From assembly GCA_029776065.1 (NCBI GenBank), contig JARVJP010000011.1, forward strand, positions 340,961 through 404,960: DNA of 64,000 bases, in the 5' to 3' direction. This document shows, in pieces, positions 8,796-17,096 of this stretch. A program made the translations under genes and the position numbers. The first letter of the stretch is position 1, and each line of letters opens with the position of its first letter. The notes beneath the pieces are model-generated. The model saw only the letters and a list, made by a program, of their open reading frames with translations, had not been told where the DNA came from and did no database searches. This stretch comes from Nitrososphaeria archaeon. GTDB taxonomy: Archaea; Thermoproteota; Nitrososphaeria; JACIWG01.

Positions 8796-9296
8796 CTATA
8801 CTTCCTTTGTAACCTTCACCCCACACCTGGGGCAGAACTTTATGCTTTTATCTCTAAATGGTTTGAGCTCAAACCCACATGATGGGCAATCATCTAACAC
8901 AATGATCTTCTTCTCATCTAGTTTAACTCCTCTTTTTGAGTAATAGTCTTTTATTGCCTCCTTAAGTCCATCAGCTGCGAGGTTAGAGCAGTGCATCTTA
9001 ATAGGCGGTAGCCCTTCAAGCGCGTTGGCAACGTCATTCCTAGTGATCTTTAACGCTTCATCTAATGTCTTGTTTTTAGCCAGCTCTGTTATCATGCTAC
9101 TCGTTGCGATGGCTGCACCACACCCGAAGGTCTTGAACTTTATATCAGAAATCTTCCCATCTCTTACCTTTATGTAAAGTGTTAGCAGATCACCGCATAT
9201 CGGGTTACCAACGGTTCCAACCCCATCTGCGTCTATGATTTCACCTACATTTCTCGGGTTTCTGAAATGTTCAAGTACTTTTTCCGAGTACGTCAT
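8796..9296 (-). CDS. iscU: IscU-type Fe-S scaffold with C-terminal zinc ribbon
   Basis: Scaffold on which iron-sulfur clusters are built from sulfur supplied by the cysteine desulfurase encoded just upstream. All three cluster cysteines and the conserved aspartate are visible: PICGD, FGCGAAIATSS and MHCSNLAADG. After the normal IscU domain (about 125 residues) it carries an extra 40 residues with two CxxC pairs (CPSCG and FCPRCG), which look like a small zinc ribbon. The ATG at 9296 is preferred because AGGTGA precedes it by seven bases. A GTG at 9311 would give five more residues and overlap iscS. The stop of iscS is at 9298, so the two genes are tightly coupled. Confidence 0.88.
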   Translation of the reverse strand: MTYSEKVLEHFRNPRNVGEIIDADGVGTVGNPICGDLLTLYIKVRDGKISDIKFKTFGCGAAIATSSMITELAKNKTLDEALKITRNDVANALEGLPPIKMHCSNLAADGLKEAIKDYYSKRGVKLDEKKIIVLDDCPSCGFELKPFRDKSIKFCPRCGVKVTKEV

Positions 9297-9297
9297 C

Positions 9298-10521
9298 TTA
9301 TTCACCTTCACTATGCTCCATTTTCTGTCTCCACTCCTCTAAATCAAGTGGTTTTCCCCACAGCGGCGACATTGCCCTCAACTTCGAAACAACATCTTTA
9401 ATCACCGTAGACACCTGATCAACTTCTTCTATCCGATTGTCTCTTCCTAGGGTGAGCATTAAGGATCCGTGTGCTTCAACCTCGTTTGGGACTATGGCCA
9501 TTAGAACATGTGATGGCTCAAGAGTTTTAGAAGAGCACGCGGAACCAGTTGAAGCCATTATTCCGTATGCATCTAAATTAAGGACGAGAGATTCTCCTTC
9601 TATACCGATAAATCGGAGGCTGGCGTTGTTAGGAAGTCTTAATGTGCGATGACCGTTAAGGTATGCCTGTTCGATGTTCGATGTAAGCGTATCTATCAGC
9701 TTGTCTCTGATTTGTTTCTCCCTTTCACTTTCTTCTCTCCATTCTTTATACATTATTTCTGCTGCCATTCCGAAGCCGGCTATTGCAGGCACATTCTCTG
9801 TTCCAGACCTTAACCCCTTCTCCTGTCCACCTCCAAAGATTATCGGTTGAATTCTAGTACCTGTTTTTACATATAACGCGCCTACACCTTTTGGGCCGTA
9901 GAGGTCATTTGAAGATAGAGTTAGCATGTCTACTTGATCCCGTACGACGTTAACAGGTATTCTACCAACCGCAGGCACTCCATCACTATGCAGTATTGCT
10001 CCTTTCGCGTGTACGATGTCAGATATGGCGCGAATATCTTGAGTCGTTCCTATTTCGCCGTTAGCGTAAGCTATTGAGACGATCAAAGTGTTGCTGTCAA
10101 CTATCTCATCGAGCTTTGGGAGTTTTACCCTCCCATACTCGTCAACCGGTGCGTAAGCTACTTCAAAACCTAGCTTAGAGAGATACTTTGCTACATTCAT
10201 TATGCTAATGTGTTCTATCTTAGAAACCACTACCTTCCTTCTCCCATTCTTGTTTCTCAAAGCGTAACCTATTAGTGCTAAGTTGTTTGACTCAGTGGCT
10301 CCGCTTGTAAATATGATTTCCTCTTTTCTTTCTGCTCCTATAAGTTTCGCTACCTTTTCCCTTGAATCCTCAAGTTTCTTCCTAGCATCCAAACCTAGTG
10401 TGTGGAGAGATGAGGGGTTTCCAAAACTTTTGTCATAAAGCTCTTCCATATGCTTTATGACCCTGGCATCCATAGGGCATCCTGACGCGTGATCGAGGAA
10501 TATTCTTCTCAAGCTGTTCAC
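9298..10521 (-). CDS. iscS: Cysteine desulfurase-like IscS lacking the PLP lysine
   Basis: A NifS/IscS-family aminotransferase-fold protein of 407 residues that should deliver sulfur to IscU. The N-terminus FLDHASGCPMD, the PLP-phosphate region TSGATESNN, HSDGVPAVGRIPV, and the active cysteine in STGSACSS (about Cys329) are present. The lysine that normally forms the Schiff base with PLP, in the motif HK(I/L)YGPKG, is missing: the sequence reads SSNDLYGPKG, with Asp at residue 206. The same substitution is known from Archaeoglobus fulgidus IscS. The start is GTG at 10521, directly after the stop of the dsrE-like gene. It may bind PLP non-covalently or act mainly as a sulfur-transfer partner. 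Confidence 0.88.
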   Translation of the reverse strand: MNSLRRIFLDHASGCPMDARVIKHMEELYDKSFGNPSSLHTLGLDARKKLEDSREKVAKLIGAERKEEIIFTSGATESNNLALIGYALRNKNGRRKVVVSKIEHISIMNVAKYLSKLGFEVAYAPVDEYGRVKLPKLDEIVDSNTLIVSIAYANGEIGTTQDIRAISDIVHAKGAILHSDGVPAVGRIPVNVVRDQVDMLTLSSNDLYGPKGVGALYVKTGTRIQPIIFGGGQEKGLRSGTENVPAIAGFGMAAEIMYKEWREESEREKQIRDKLIDTLTSNIEQAYLNGHRTLRLPNNASLRFIGIEGESLVLNLDAYGIMASTGSACSSKTLEPSHVLMAIVPNEVEAHGSLMLTLGRDNRIEEVDQVSTVIKDVVSKLRAMSPLWGKPLDLEEWRQKMEHSEGE

Positions 10522-10890
10522 CTAGAAGACAAGTGCTGACTTAGAAGAGAGCATTAAGTCATTTAAAGTGATTGGGCCACCAAACTTACACCCTTCAATA
10601 TACTCTCCTCTACTTAGCCCGAGGATCTGTGTGCTCTGTTCACATATCATAAACTCAACGCCTTCTTCTTGAGCCTGCTTTATAAACTCTGCTAGAGGCG
10701 GCATATTACCCATCTTTATCACCTCAGCGACACCCTTTCGCATGATTAGAATCCCTTTTATCATGAAGAAGATCGTAGCGTCGATATCCATCTTTTTGGC
10801 GGCCGTTGCTAGGATGAACGGCGCATACAACTTCTCTGGGGTCTCAGGGCCTGACATCACCACATAAAGTAACCTTTCCCTATCTGCCAT
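10522..10890 (-). CDS. DsrE/F-like sulfur-relay protein
   Basis: A 122-residue protein with the DsrE/peroxiredoxin-like fold: YVVMSGPETPEKLYAPFILATAA, then a middle helix and sheet, then VEFMICEQSTQILGLSRGE. The cysteine in MICEQS (about residue 82) is at the usual sulfur-carrier position; a second cysteine follows in EGCKFGG. It is encoded between the TusA-like gene (one base gap) and iscS (abutting). This makes transfer of persulfide sulfur between TusA and IscS its likely role. The partner direction is inferred from gene order only. Confidence 0.78.
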   Translation of the reverse strand: MADRERLLYVVMSGPETPEKLYAPFILATAAKKMDIDATIFFMIKGILIMRKGVAEVIKMGNMPPLAEFIKQAQEEGVEFMICEQSTQILGLSRGEYIEGCKFGGPITLNDLMLSSKSALVF

Positions 10891-10891
10891 C

Positions 10892-11134
10892 TTATTTCAC
10901 CTTCATTATTGTGAATTTTAATACCGTTCCTTCTATCTCGTAATCGACTATCCTATCTCCTCTCCTTGATAATAACCTTTTAACGTCTTCTTCCGCTGCT
11001 GGGTCATCGGTTAACAGCTTAATACGTCCTCCTACTTTGACCTTATCTAGTGCCTTCCTGAGTCTAAACACTGGTTCCGGACAGAAGAGTCCTATTGTGT
11101 CTACGATGTTTTCTACCTTTTGTTCATCTTGCAT
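10892..11134 (-). CDS. TusA/SirA-like sulfurtransferase
   Basis: A small sulfur-carrier protein of 80 residues. The signature is GLFCPEPVFRLRKAL near residues 14-28, where the cysteine of CPEP carries persulfide, followed by the LLTDDPAAEEDV strand-helix seen in the family. It is the first gene of the tusA-dsrE-iscS-iscU cluster. Its upstream gap (11135-11237) faces the end of porB, so the cluster promoter should lie there. It probably relays sulfur to tRNA thiolation, molybdenum/tungsten cofactor or cluster assembly. The final target cannot be told. Confidence 0.85.
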   Translation of the reverse strand: MQDEQKVENIVDTIGLFCPEPVFRLRKALDKVKVGGRIKLLTDDPAAEEDVKRLLSRRGDRIVDYEIEGTVLKFTIMKVK

Positions 11135-11237
11135 TTGTTATCAATAGAAAATAATATTACACTGTTATAAAAGCTTTATGTATGGTAACCAACTTTATGT
11201 AAAAAACAAGAAAAGAAAAATAATGTAAAGGCCCCCT

Positions 11238-12158
11238 TTACTGTGATAGGGGTCCATAGCCAAACTTCGCTGCGTTGCTGTCAGCTATTGCCTGTATTTT
11301 AGCTACCTCTTCGGGTTTGTTTACTATGTGTCTGAACCTTCCTTGCACCTTAAGGTACTCGGTCACAGGAAGTCTTTTAGCGACCTTTACCGTTGTTATG
11401 TACTCTCCGTTAACAACTTCGTAAAGCGGCCATAAAGCGGTTTGAACAGCTAGCCTACTGACCTTTACTGAAGAAGCTGTGTCGATCCTCCAACCGGGAG
11501 TGCAAGGGCTTAAGAAATGTATGAAGCTTGCACCCGAAGTGTTCAGCGCTTTCTCTATCTTGTTCGCCGCATCTACTATATATGCAACGTTTGCTGTTGC
11601 CGCATACTTTATGCCATGAGCTACAGCAATAGCGACCAAGTTCTTCTTCTCAGTCTTTTGGCCTGGGCTAAGTTTTCCTGGAGGAGAAGTCGTTGTCCAT
11701 GCTCCATAGGGTGTTGCACTACTCCTTTGGATACCGGTGTTCATGTAAGCCTCGTTGTCGTAGCATATATATGTAAAGTGGTCTCCTCTTTCTAAAGCCC
11801 CGCTAAGTGCTTGTAGCCCTATATCTGCTGTCCCACCATCTCCTCCCAATGCGATTACATTTGGGCTGCTGTCTTTGAGTCCCTTCCTGATCATCGCGTT
11901 ATAGGCTGCTCTTATACCTGATGCTGCTGCAGCAGCGTTTTCGAAGGCTATATGTATCCATGGAATTCCCCATGCTGTGTCTGGGTAGAATGTTGAAGAC
12001 ACTTCTAGGCAACCAGTGGCGTTTGTAATTATAGTGTTGTCTCCTGCTACCTTTGTTACGAGTCTAGCGATTATTCCTGCACCACAACCTTGGCAAAGTC
12101 TATGCCCTGGGCCGAAGTTTTCCTTTAGTGGTAAGTCTTTAACGGTCTTATATGGCAT
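11238..12158 (-). CDS. porB: Pyruvate:ferredoxin oxidoreductase, beta subunit
   Basis: Thiamine-diphosphate-binding subunit of the enzyme that converts pyruvate and CoA to acetyl-CoA, CO2 and reduced ferredoxin. At 306 residues it shows GHRLCQGCGAGI and TNATGCLEVSS near the N-terminus; these cysteines bind a 4Fe-4S cluster. The diphosphate and Mg motif is GGDGGTADIGLQALSGA (about residue 103). YDNEAYMNTGIQRSSATP and a late cysteine in HFLSPCTPGW follow. It is the last gene of porGDAB and starts directly after the porA stop. Other 2-oxoacid oxidoreductases share these features, but the length and the TGIQRS motif fit pyruvate best. Confidence 0.9.
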   Translation of the reverse strand: MPYKTVKDLPLKENFGPGHRLCQGCGAGIIARLVTKVAGDNTIITNATGCLEVSSTFYPDTAWGIPWIHIAFENAAAAASGIRAAYNAMIRKGLKDSSPNVIALGGDGGTADIGLQALSGALERGDHFTYICYDNEAYMNTGIQRSSATPYGAWTTTSPPGKLSPGQKTEKKNLVAIAVAHGIKYAATANVAYIVDAANKIEKALNTSGASFIHFLSPCTPGWRIDTASSVKVSRLAVQTALWPLYEVVNGEYITTVKVAKRLPVTEYLKVQGRFRHIVNKPEEVAKIQAIADSNAAKFGYGPLSQ

Positions 12159-13334
12159 TTAGATGTTCACCCCAACATAATCCATTATCGTATCAACCCT
12201 CTTCTGAGAAGCGACTTTAAGCCCTTTGTTGAACATTATGCGTATATCTTCAGGTCCTATTTCTCTTCCTCCAAGTCCTGCGATGATGTTTATGGCTGGG
12301 ATTGTTACATCAAAGGTTTTAAGGCTGGCTTGGATCTCCATGTGAAGTGGTCCTGATATAGCACCAGGGCTTGTCGCCTTCTCTAAGACGACCACGGATT
12401 TAGTTTTCAAGAGGGTGTCTACAATTTGTTTTGCTGGAAACGGTCTAAATAATTTAAGGCTTAGAGAACCAACCTTCGCCCCATCTCTCCTCATCCTTCT
12501 CACGATTTCTCTGACGGACCCACCTATCGAACCCAACGAGACTAGTATCGTATCTGCATCGTCCGTCATGTAGGCATTAAATATTCCATACCCTCTCCCA
12601 CTTATCTTCTTATATTCTTTGTCCGCTTTAACTATCGCATCAAAGGAGTCTTCTAAAGCTTTGACTGCCTGATACTTTGCTTCAAAATAGTACTCAGGTG
12701 AGCCGAGTGCTCCAAACGTGTAAGGGCTTTTTGGGTCAAGTACAAGTGATCTAATCTTCTTAGGTGCGTACTTTAAGACCTCTTCATCGTCTAATGTAGT
12801 CACTGGTTCGTAGGTGTGTGTGAGGATGAAGCCATCAAAGTTCAGGTTCACAGGTAAATGTACGTTCTCGTCTTCTGCAACTCTGTATGACTGTATAGTT
12901 TTGTCATACGCCTCTTGGGCTGATTCAGCGAAGAAACAGATCCATCCTGCATCTCTTTGAGCCATTATATCGCTATGGTCATTCCATATGTTTATTGGCG
13001 CTGAAACCGCTCTGTCTGCGATGCCCATAACCACTGGCATCCGCATCGCAGCTGTGATGAAGAGAATTTCATGCATCAAAAGCAGACCTTGCGAACTTGT
13101 TGAAGTGAAGACCCTTGCTCCGGCTGCTGAAGCTGCTAACGCGGCAGTCAGAGCAGAATGCTCTGACTCTACGGGGATGAATTCAGCGTTTAGTTCCCCG
13201 TTTGCTACATACTCTGATAACTTTTCCACCATAGTGGTTTGTGGTGTGATAGGGTATGCAGATATAACGTCTACATCTAGTTGTTTAACAGCATAAGATA
13301 GTGAAGTGTTTCCTGAAAGGAGTATTGTTTTCAT
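12159..13334 (-). CDS. porA: Pyruvate:ferredoxin oxidoreductase, alpha subunit
   Basis: The alpha subunit (391 residues) carries the pyrimidine-binding domain and helps bind pyruvate and CoA. Family motifs are SAYPITPQTTMVE near residue 24, FIPVESEHSALTAALAASAAGARVFTSTSS (residues about 53-83), and VMGIADRAVSAPINIWNDHSD near 108. The threonine in PITPQTT is the usual substrate-contact region. The start ATG at 13334 abuts the stop of the delta subunit gene. Separate alpha, beta, gamma and delta genes are typical of archaeal POR, unlike the fused bacterial enzyme. Confidence 0.9.
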   Translation of the reverse strand: MKTILLSGNTSLSYAVKQLDVDVISAYPITPQTTMVEKLSEYVANGELNAEFIPVESEHSALTAALAASAAGARVFTSTSSQGLLLMHEILFITAAMRMPVVMGIADRAVSAPINIWNDHSDIMAQRDAGWICFFAESAQEAYDKTIQSYRVAEDENVHLPVNLNFDGFILTHTYEPVTTLDDEEVLKYAPKKIRSLVLDPKSPYTFGALGSPEYYFEAKYQAVKALEDSFDAIVKADKEYKKISGRGYGIFNAYMTDDADTILVSLGSIGGSVREIVRRMRRDGAKVGSLSLKLFRPFPAKQIVDTLLKTKSVVVLEKATSPGAISGPLHMEIQASLKTFDVTIPAINIIAGLGGREIGPEDIRIMFNKGLKVASQKRVDTIMDYVGVNI

Positions 13335-13610
13335 CTAATCACTCTCCCTAACCATAGAAATCGCCTTCACAGGGCATTCTTGTGCGCAGATCCCACAGCC
13401 TTTACAATAATCGTAATCAACGGTATACTTGTTATCCTTTAGGTATATCGCAGGTTCTGGACATAAACTCCAACAGATCCCACATGTGATGCATTTGTTG
13501 TAGTCAATAACTGCTCTAAAGGCTCTCCAACTCCCTGTCTTCGTCTGCATACTGCTTAGTGGTGTTTTAAGTACAAATCCTTCATCTATCTCAGAAACTT
13601 TCTTCGGCAT
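13335..13610 (-). CDS. porD: Pyruvate:ferredoxin oxidoreductase, delta (ferredoxin) subunit
   Basis: A 91-residue ferredoxin subunit that passes electrons from the TPP site to external ferredoxin. It has two 4Fe-4S motifs: CITCGICWSLCP near residues 41-52 and CKGCGICAQECP near 69-80. The N-terminal segment MQTKTGSWRAFRAV is usual for PorD. Both neighbours abut without a gap, so translation of the four subunits is probably coupled. Confidence 0.92.
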   Translation of the reverse strand: MPKKVSEIDEGFVLKTPLSSMQTKTGSWRAFRAVIDYNKCITCGICWSLCPEPAIYLKDNKYTVDYDYCKGCGICAQECPVKAISMVRESD

Positions 13611-14147
13611 TTAATTCAACACCTCTGTACTATCATATGTTTCCTTTAAAGATGTAACATTTCTTTGATCAAATCTTTCTCCAACGACCTTAGCGATCGT
13701 CTCGAAAGAGATCACCGGTGCTGCTTTCAAGAGTGCGCCCAACATTGCTGTATTTGTGATCGGCGCTCCTAAGTTCTTTAAAGCTATAGAAGTAGCATCG
13801 GCTTTAGCGACTTTGTAGTTGGGGAAGATCTTCTTAACTTCTGAACTATCTTTAGCAGTATTAAGTACAACTATACCATCACTCTTCAATCCAGAGGTCA
13901 CATTCACCACAGAAAGTAAGGACATGTCTAGGACTACAACTACATCGGGTTCTGCTATTTGCCATCTAATTTCGATAGGTTTGTCATCTATCCTTGTAAA
14001 CGCAAGGACCGGTGCTCCACGTCTCTCAGGTCCGAAGGCTGGAAAGGCTTGAACATATTTTCCATCCCTTAGAGCAGCGTTCGCTAACATCTCTGATGCT
14101 GTTACAGCCCCTTGTCCCCCTCTACCGTGCCATCTGATTTCTATCAT
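13611..14147 (-). CDS. porG: Pyruvate:ferredoxin oxidoreductase, gamma subunit
   Basis: The gamma subunit of POR, about 178 residues, binds neither TPP nor a cluster and stabilises the complex. It begins MIEIRWHGRGGQGAVTASE, the hallmark of the subunit, and has AFPAFGPERRGAPV near residue 40. The ATG at 14147 is chosen because GGTGA precedes it by five bases; a TTG at 14159 would add four residues. It is the first gene of the operon, and its promoter must lie in the gap 14160-14249. Expression of this operon supports pyruvate oxidation, or reductive carboxylation if the organism fixes carbon. Confidence 0.9.
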   Translation of the reverse strand: MIEIRWHGRGGQGAVTASEMLANAALRDGKYVQAFPAFGPERRGAPVLAFTRIDDKPIEIRWQIAEPDVVVVLDMSLLSVVNVTSGLKSDGIVVLNTAKDSSEVKKIFPNYKVAKADATSIALKNLGAPITNTAMLGALLKAAPVISFETIAKVVGERFDQRNVTSLKETYDSTEVLN

Positions 14148-14249
14148 TTTTCTCACCAAGCTCTTCAGATTAAATGCTTATATTACTTTTGTTTATAATT
14201 ATCTTTTACTCAAGATTTATACAACTATGAACGTAGAACATGTATAATC

Positions 14250-14873
14250 TTAATGGAGGAGGATAGAGAGGAATATTTGCGCTAGATATTTACCCAAGTA
14301 AAAGGATAACATCATGTTGGCAAGGTATCCGATGCACATAGGCACAATCGCAGGAAGCCCTGTCTCTGCTTCAACAAACACCTTCTTATCTTCTCTTTGT
14401 AGCTCTTCAAGACGTTTATAAGCGTTATCCGCTACCTTAGACAACCTTTCTTCAACTCCGTCAACGATTACCTTTACAGGGTATAGGTTCTTCCTTCCCA
14501 TAAACTCATCTAAAGGGAGAGTTACTTTCCTCTCCTTTTTAATCACAACTTTTACTATCGCGTATGGAACCGTCACTAATGTGAAGATGATCAAGGTCCC
14601 TATAGGGGCAAATGGATCGTCGTCAATAACAATCACTGCTAATCCTATTGCGTCTGCTAATCCTCCTCCGAGAAGGTAACTTAGTGCTAAAATTACTGCC
14701 ACCATTACAAGTTTAAAGGCCAAGAAGACTTGATTGTTCAGGTTCGTATAAACCATTAGTACGCCAGCAGCAGCCGCTGGGATCCATGTGTAGTCGCTGA
14801 TCTGGTTTTCTTTGACGTCCTGTATTGCTCCTGCTAAAAGGCTTATAGCTGTTAGAGTTGAAATAAGTACCAT
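14250..14873 (-). CDS. Prepilin/preflagellin peptidase, family A24
   Basis: A membrane aspartyl protease of 207 residues that removes the signal of archaeal type IV pilins or archaellins. The first catalytic aspartate is in AIQDVKENQISDYTW near residue 19. The second is in LGGGLADAIGL near residue 73, a variant of the usual GxGD motif. Several hydrophobic helices cover residues 1-110 and the last 30. Between them is a soluble stretch with FMGRKNLYP. It lies seven bases before the DNA ligase stop and is on the same strand, so co-transcription with the ligase is possible. No pilin gene is in the window. Confidence 0.75.
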   Translation of the reverse strand: MVLISTLTAISLLAGAIQDVKENQISDYTWIPAAAAGVLMVYTNLNNQVFLAFKLVMVAVILALSYLLGGGLADAIGLAVIVIDDDPFAPIGTLIIFTLVTVPYAIVKVVIKKERKVTLPLDEFMGRKNLYPVKVIVDGVEERLSKVADNAYKRLEELQREDKKVFVEAETGLPAIVPMCIGYLANMMLSFYLGKYLAQIFLSILLH

Positions 14874-14880
14874 ACCTAAA

Positions 14881-16584
14881 TCACGTTTTATATTCGCTAT
14901 TATCTTTTCCCAAAATAGTCTTCTGTTGTCTCCGGAATATCTCTTCGACTTGCTGTAATGAATCGGCTTGTTCTATACTTTTGTCCTCTCTGATTCTAAC
15001 TATTCGGGGGAAACGGAGTGCATACCCTGATTCATGTCTATTGCTTTTTTGAATGCCGTTAAAAGCTACTTCTATCACGATTTGAGGATTGACGATTATT
15101 CTCCATCCTTCATCTTTTATAGCCATGCTCTTTAACCTGTCACTCATTTCGTATAATTCTCTATCGGTGAGGCCGGAGTATGCTTTACCTATGGTCTTAA
15201 GCTCTCCATTATCCCATATAGCAAATATGTAATCAGAAAATATGTTTGCTCTTTTACCATGTCCTCTTTCTGCTCCAATTATCACAACATCGAGCGTGTC
15301 AAGTTCTTTCTTTAGCTTAACCCAATTTTTACCACGCTTTCCTACTGTGTAGATTGATTCGGGGTCTTTCAACATTAATCCTTCAAAACCCCTTTCTACG
15401 CTTTCGTGGAACATTTTTTCTATTTCTTCCTTCGTGTTGATGAAGGTGTACTCTAACACTTTTACTTTCTCTGGAAACTTTATCTTCTCAAATAGCCTTT
15501 TTCTCTCTTTTAATGCCTCTTTGTAGACAGACTTTCCGTCGAAGTAAAGCACATCATACACAAAAAGAGATAACGGTATCCTTTGCATCAAATCCTCTGA
15601 AATTTCTTTCCTTTGAAGTCGTTGTTGAAGAAGTGTAAATGGTAACACCTTATCGTTCATGTATGCCACAATTTCGCCATCGAATATGTAATCATGAGGT
15701 ATCTTCTTAAGCTCTTCCGCTATTTCAGGGAAATAATTGGTCGACTCGTTTCCTCTTCTAGTAAATATCTTAACTACTTCACCCTTTTTGTGGCATTGCG
15801 CTCTTACCCCGTCAAGCTTAGGTTCACAAATCAATTCTCTTCCAAAGTATTCTATTATTTCCTGGGCTGTCTGCATCGCTTCAGCCAACATGAAGTTGGT
15901 TTGGCATAATGGCTCAAGTTTAGCATCAGTTAATCTGTTCAGTTTGGCAAGGTACGCTGTCTTTCCAATATCGTTCGTGAGTAGGTAAGTCTCATTAACC
16001 TCCTCATATCCTTGGTTAAACGCGTTTGCGACCCCTTCAATGACCAAACCTGCAACAAGACCGATTCTCATCTCCCCTGTAAGTAGTTTAGTGAGGTACT
16101 TTGACTCAAGAGGGGTCATATTCAAGTACAATCCTAAAAGTGCCTGCCTTTTTTCATGATACGCGCCCTTTCCACTCATTCCAGCAACCTTCCTAAACTT
16201 TTCCTCAACATCGACAAGAGTGTATCTCTCTCTTATAAGAGGTTCGATTACTTTTACTGCCAACATCTCCTCCGCTGCATCCCCAAGGTCTCCATATCGA
16301 AGATATGTTCTTCCAAGTGTGTCATCACTTTTTCCACTTAACTCGGCTATAATGCTTACTAGGGTAGAGTATCCAACCTGTAGTTCTAACCCCTCTGAGG
16401 GGGGAGAGATCTCGCCAGAGAGTAATCTACACGCAACCTTGAGGTTTTCATCATCTAATGATTTAAGGTAGTTTGCAAGTATCTCGACTTTAAGGTTTTT
16501 GCTGGCCGTATTTCCTATGTCTTCGCAAGTTGTTGCGAATGCGTAAAAGCTTATAGGCTCGTAGTCGGTCATAGATTTGCGCAT
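14881..16584 (-). CDS. lig: ATP-dependent DNA ligase
   Basis: Seals nicks in replication and repair. It is about 567 residues, normal for archaeal ligase: an N-terminal DNA-binding domain, an adenylation domain and an OB domain. The nucleotidyltransferase motif I is CEPKLDGVRAQ (active lysine near residue 260), followed by FTRRGNESTNYFPE, FDGEIVAY, VYDVLYFDG, EGLMLKD and WVKLKKE. An upstream TTG at 16605 lies inside a TATA-like box (ttatatt, about 16605-16611). The start is therefore more likely the ATG at 16584, about 25 bases after the box; the ATG at 16572 is the next alternative. ADP or NAD use cannot be judged from motifs alone. Confidence 0.92.
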   Translation of the reverse strand: MRKSMTDYEPISFYAFATTCEDIGNTASKNLKVEILANYLKSLDDENLKVACRLLSGEISPPSEGLELQVGYSTLVSIIAELSGKSDDTLGRTYLRYGDLGDAAEEMLAVKVIEPLIRERYTLVDVEEKFRKVAGMSGKGAYHEKRQALLGLYLNMTPLESKYLTKLLTGEMRIGLVAGLVIEGVANAFNQGYEEVNETYLLTNDIGKTAYLAKLNRLTDAKLEPLCQTNFMLAEAMQTAQEIIEYFGRELICEPKLDGVRAQCHKKGEVVKIFTRRGNESTNYFPEIAEELKKIPHDYIFDGEIVAYMNDKVLPFTLLQQRLQRKEISEDLMQRIPLSLFVYDVLYFDGKSVYKEALKERKRLFEKIKFPEKVKVLEYTFINTKEEIEKMFHESVERGFEGLMLKDPESIYTVGKRGKNWVKLKKELDTLDVVIIGAERGHGKRANIFSDYIFAIWDNGELKTIGKAYSGLTDRELYEMSDRLKSMAIKDEGWRIIVNPQIVIEVAFNGIQKSNRHESGYALRFPRIVRIREDKSIEQADSLQQVEEIFRRQQKTILGKDNSEYKT

Positions 16585-16650
16585 GACTCGTATCATTGGT
16601 GTCAATATAACTATTATTGGAGTTTATATGTTGTAACCATCTACTATAAT

Positions 16651-17076
16651 GTGGATTTCAAACTAAGCCTGTTCTCAGATAGATGTAATGGCTGTGGTGT
16701 TTGCGAGCAAGTGTGTCGCATCATGCATAAGTCGTCAGTTCCACGTATTCGAGTCTACCAAAACTCACAACGTGGATTTGAATTAATGGTGTGCACATCC
16801 TGTGAAGAGAAATATTGTTTAAAGGCGTGTGGGAGTGGTGCCATCTTCATCGATCCTCTAACGGGCTCATTGGCCATCTCAAAGAGCCTGTGTACTAAAT
16901 GTATGAGATGTGTTTACGCGTGTATTGATAATGGTATCTTGTACGACTTTAATAAAGATGAACTATTATGTTGTGATAAATGTTGGGGTAGTTTCTATTG
17001 CGCATTAATTTGTCCTATGGGTGCTATAGGTAAGATCACGCTAAGTGAGCCATTGAAAGTCACACAAAACTTTTAA
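16651..17076 (+). CDS. Polyferredoxin with four 4Fe-4S-type motifs
   Basis: An electron-transfer protein of 141 residues, similar to the HycB/CooF/DmsB-type ferredoxin subunits of oxidoreductases. Cysteine motifs in order are CNGCGVCEQVCR (about 12-23), CTSCEEKYCLKAC (about 47-59), CTKCMRCVYAC (about 80-90) and CCDKCWGSFYCALICP (about 106-121). The start is GTG at 16651, about 25 bases after a TATA-like box agtttatatg (16621-16630). No catalytic subunit adjoins it. The next gene, 20 bases on, encodes NAD(P)HX dehydratase. Its redox partner is therefore unknown. Confidence 0.8.
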   Translation: MDFKLSLFSDRCNGCGVCEQVCRIMHKSSVPRIRVYQNSQRGFELMVCTSCEEKYCLKACGSGAIFIDPLTGSLAISKSLCTKCMRCVYACIDNGILYDFNKDELLCCDKCWGSFYCALICPMGAIGKITLSEPLKVTQNF

Positions 17077-17096
17077 GTAAAACGTCTGTCTCTCCA

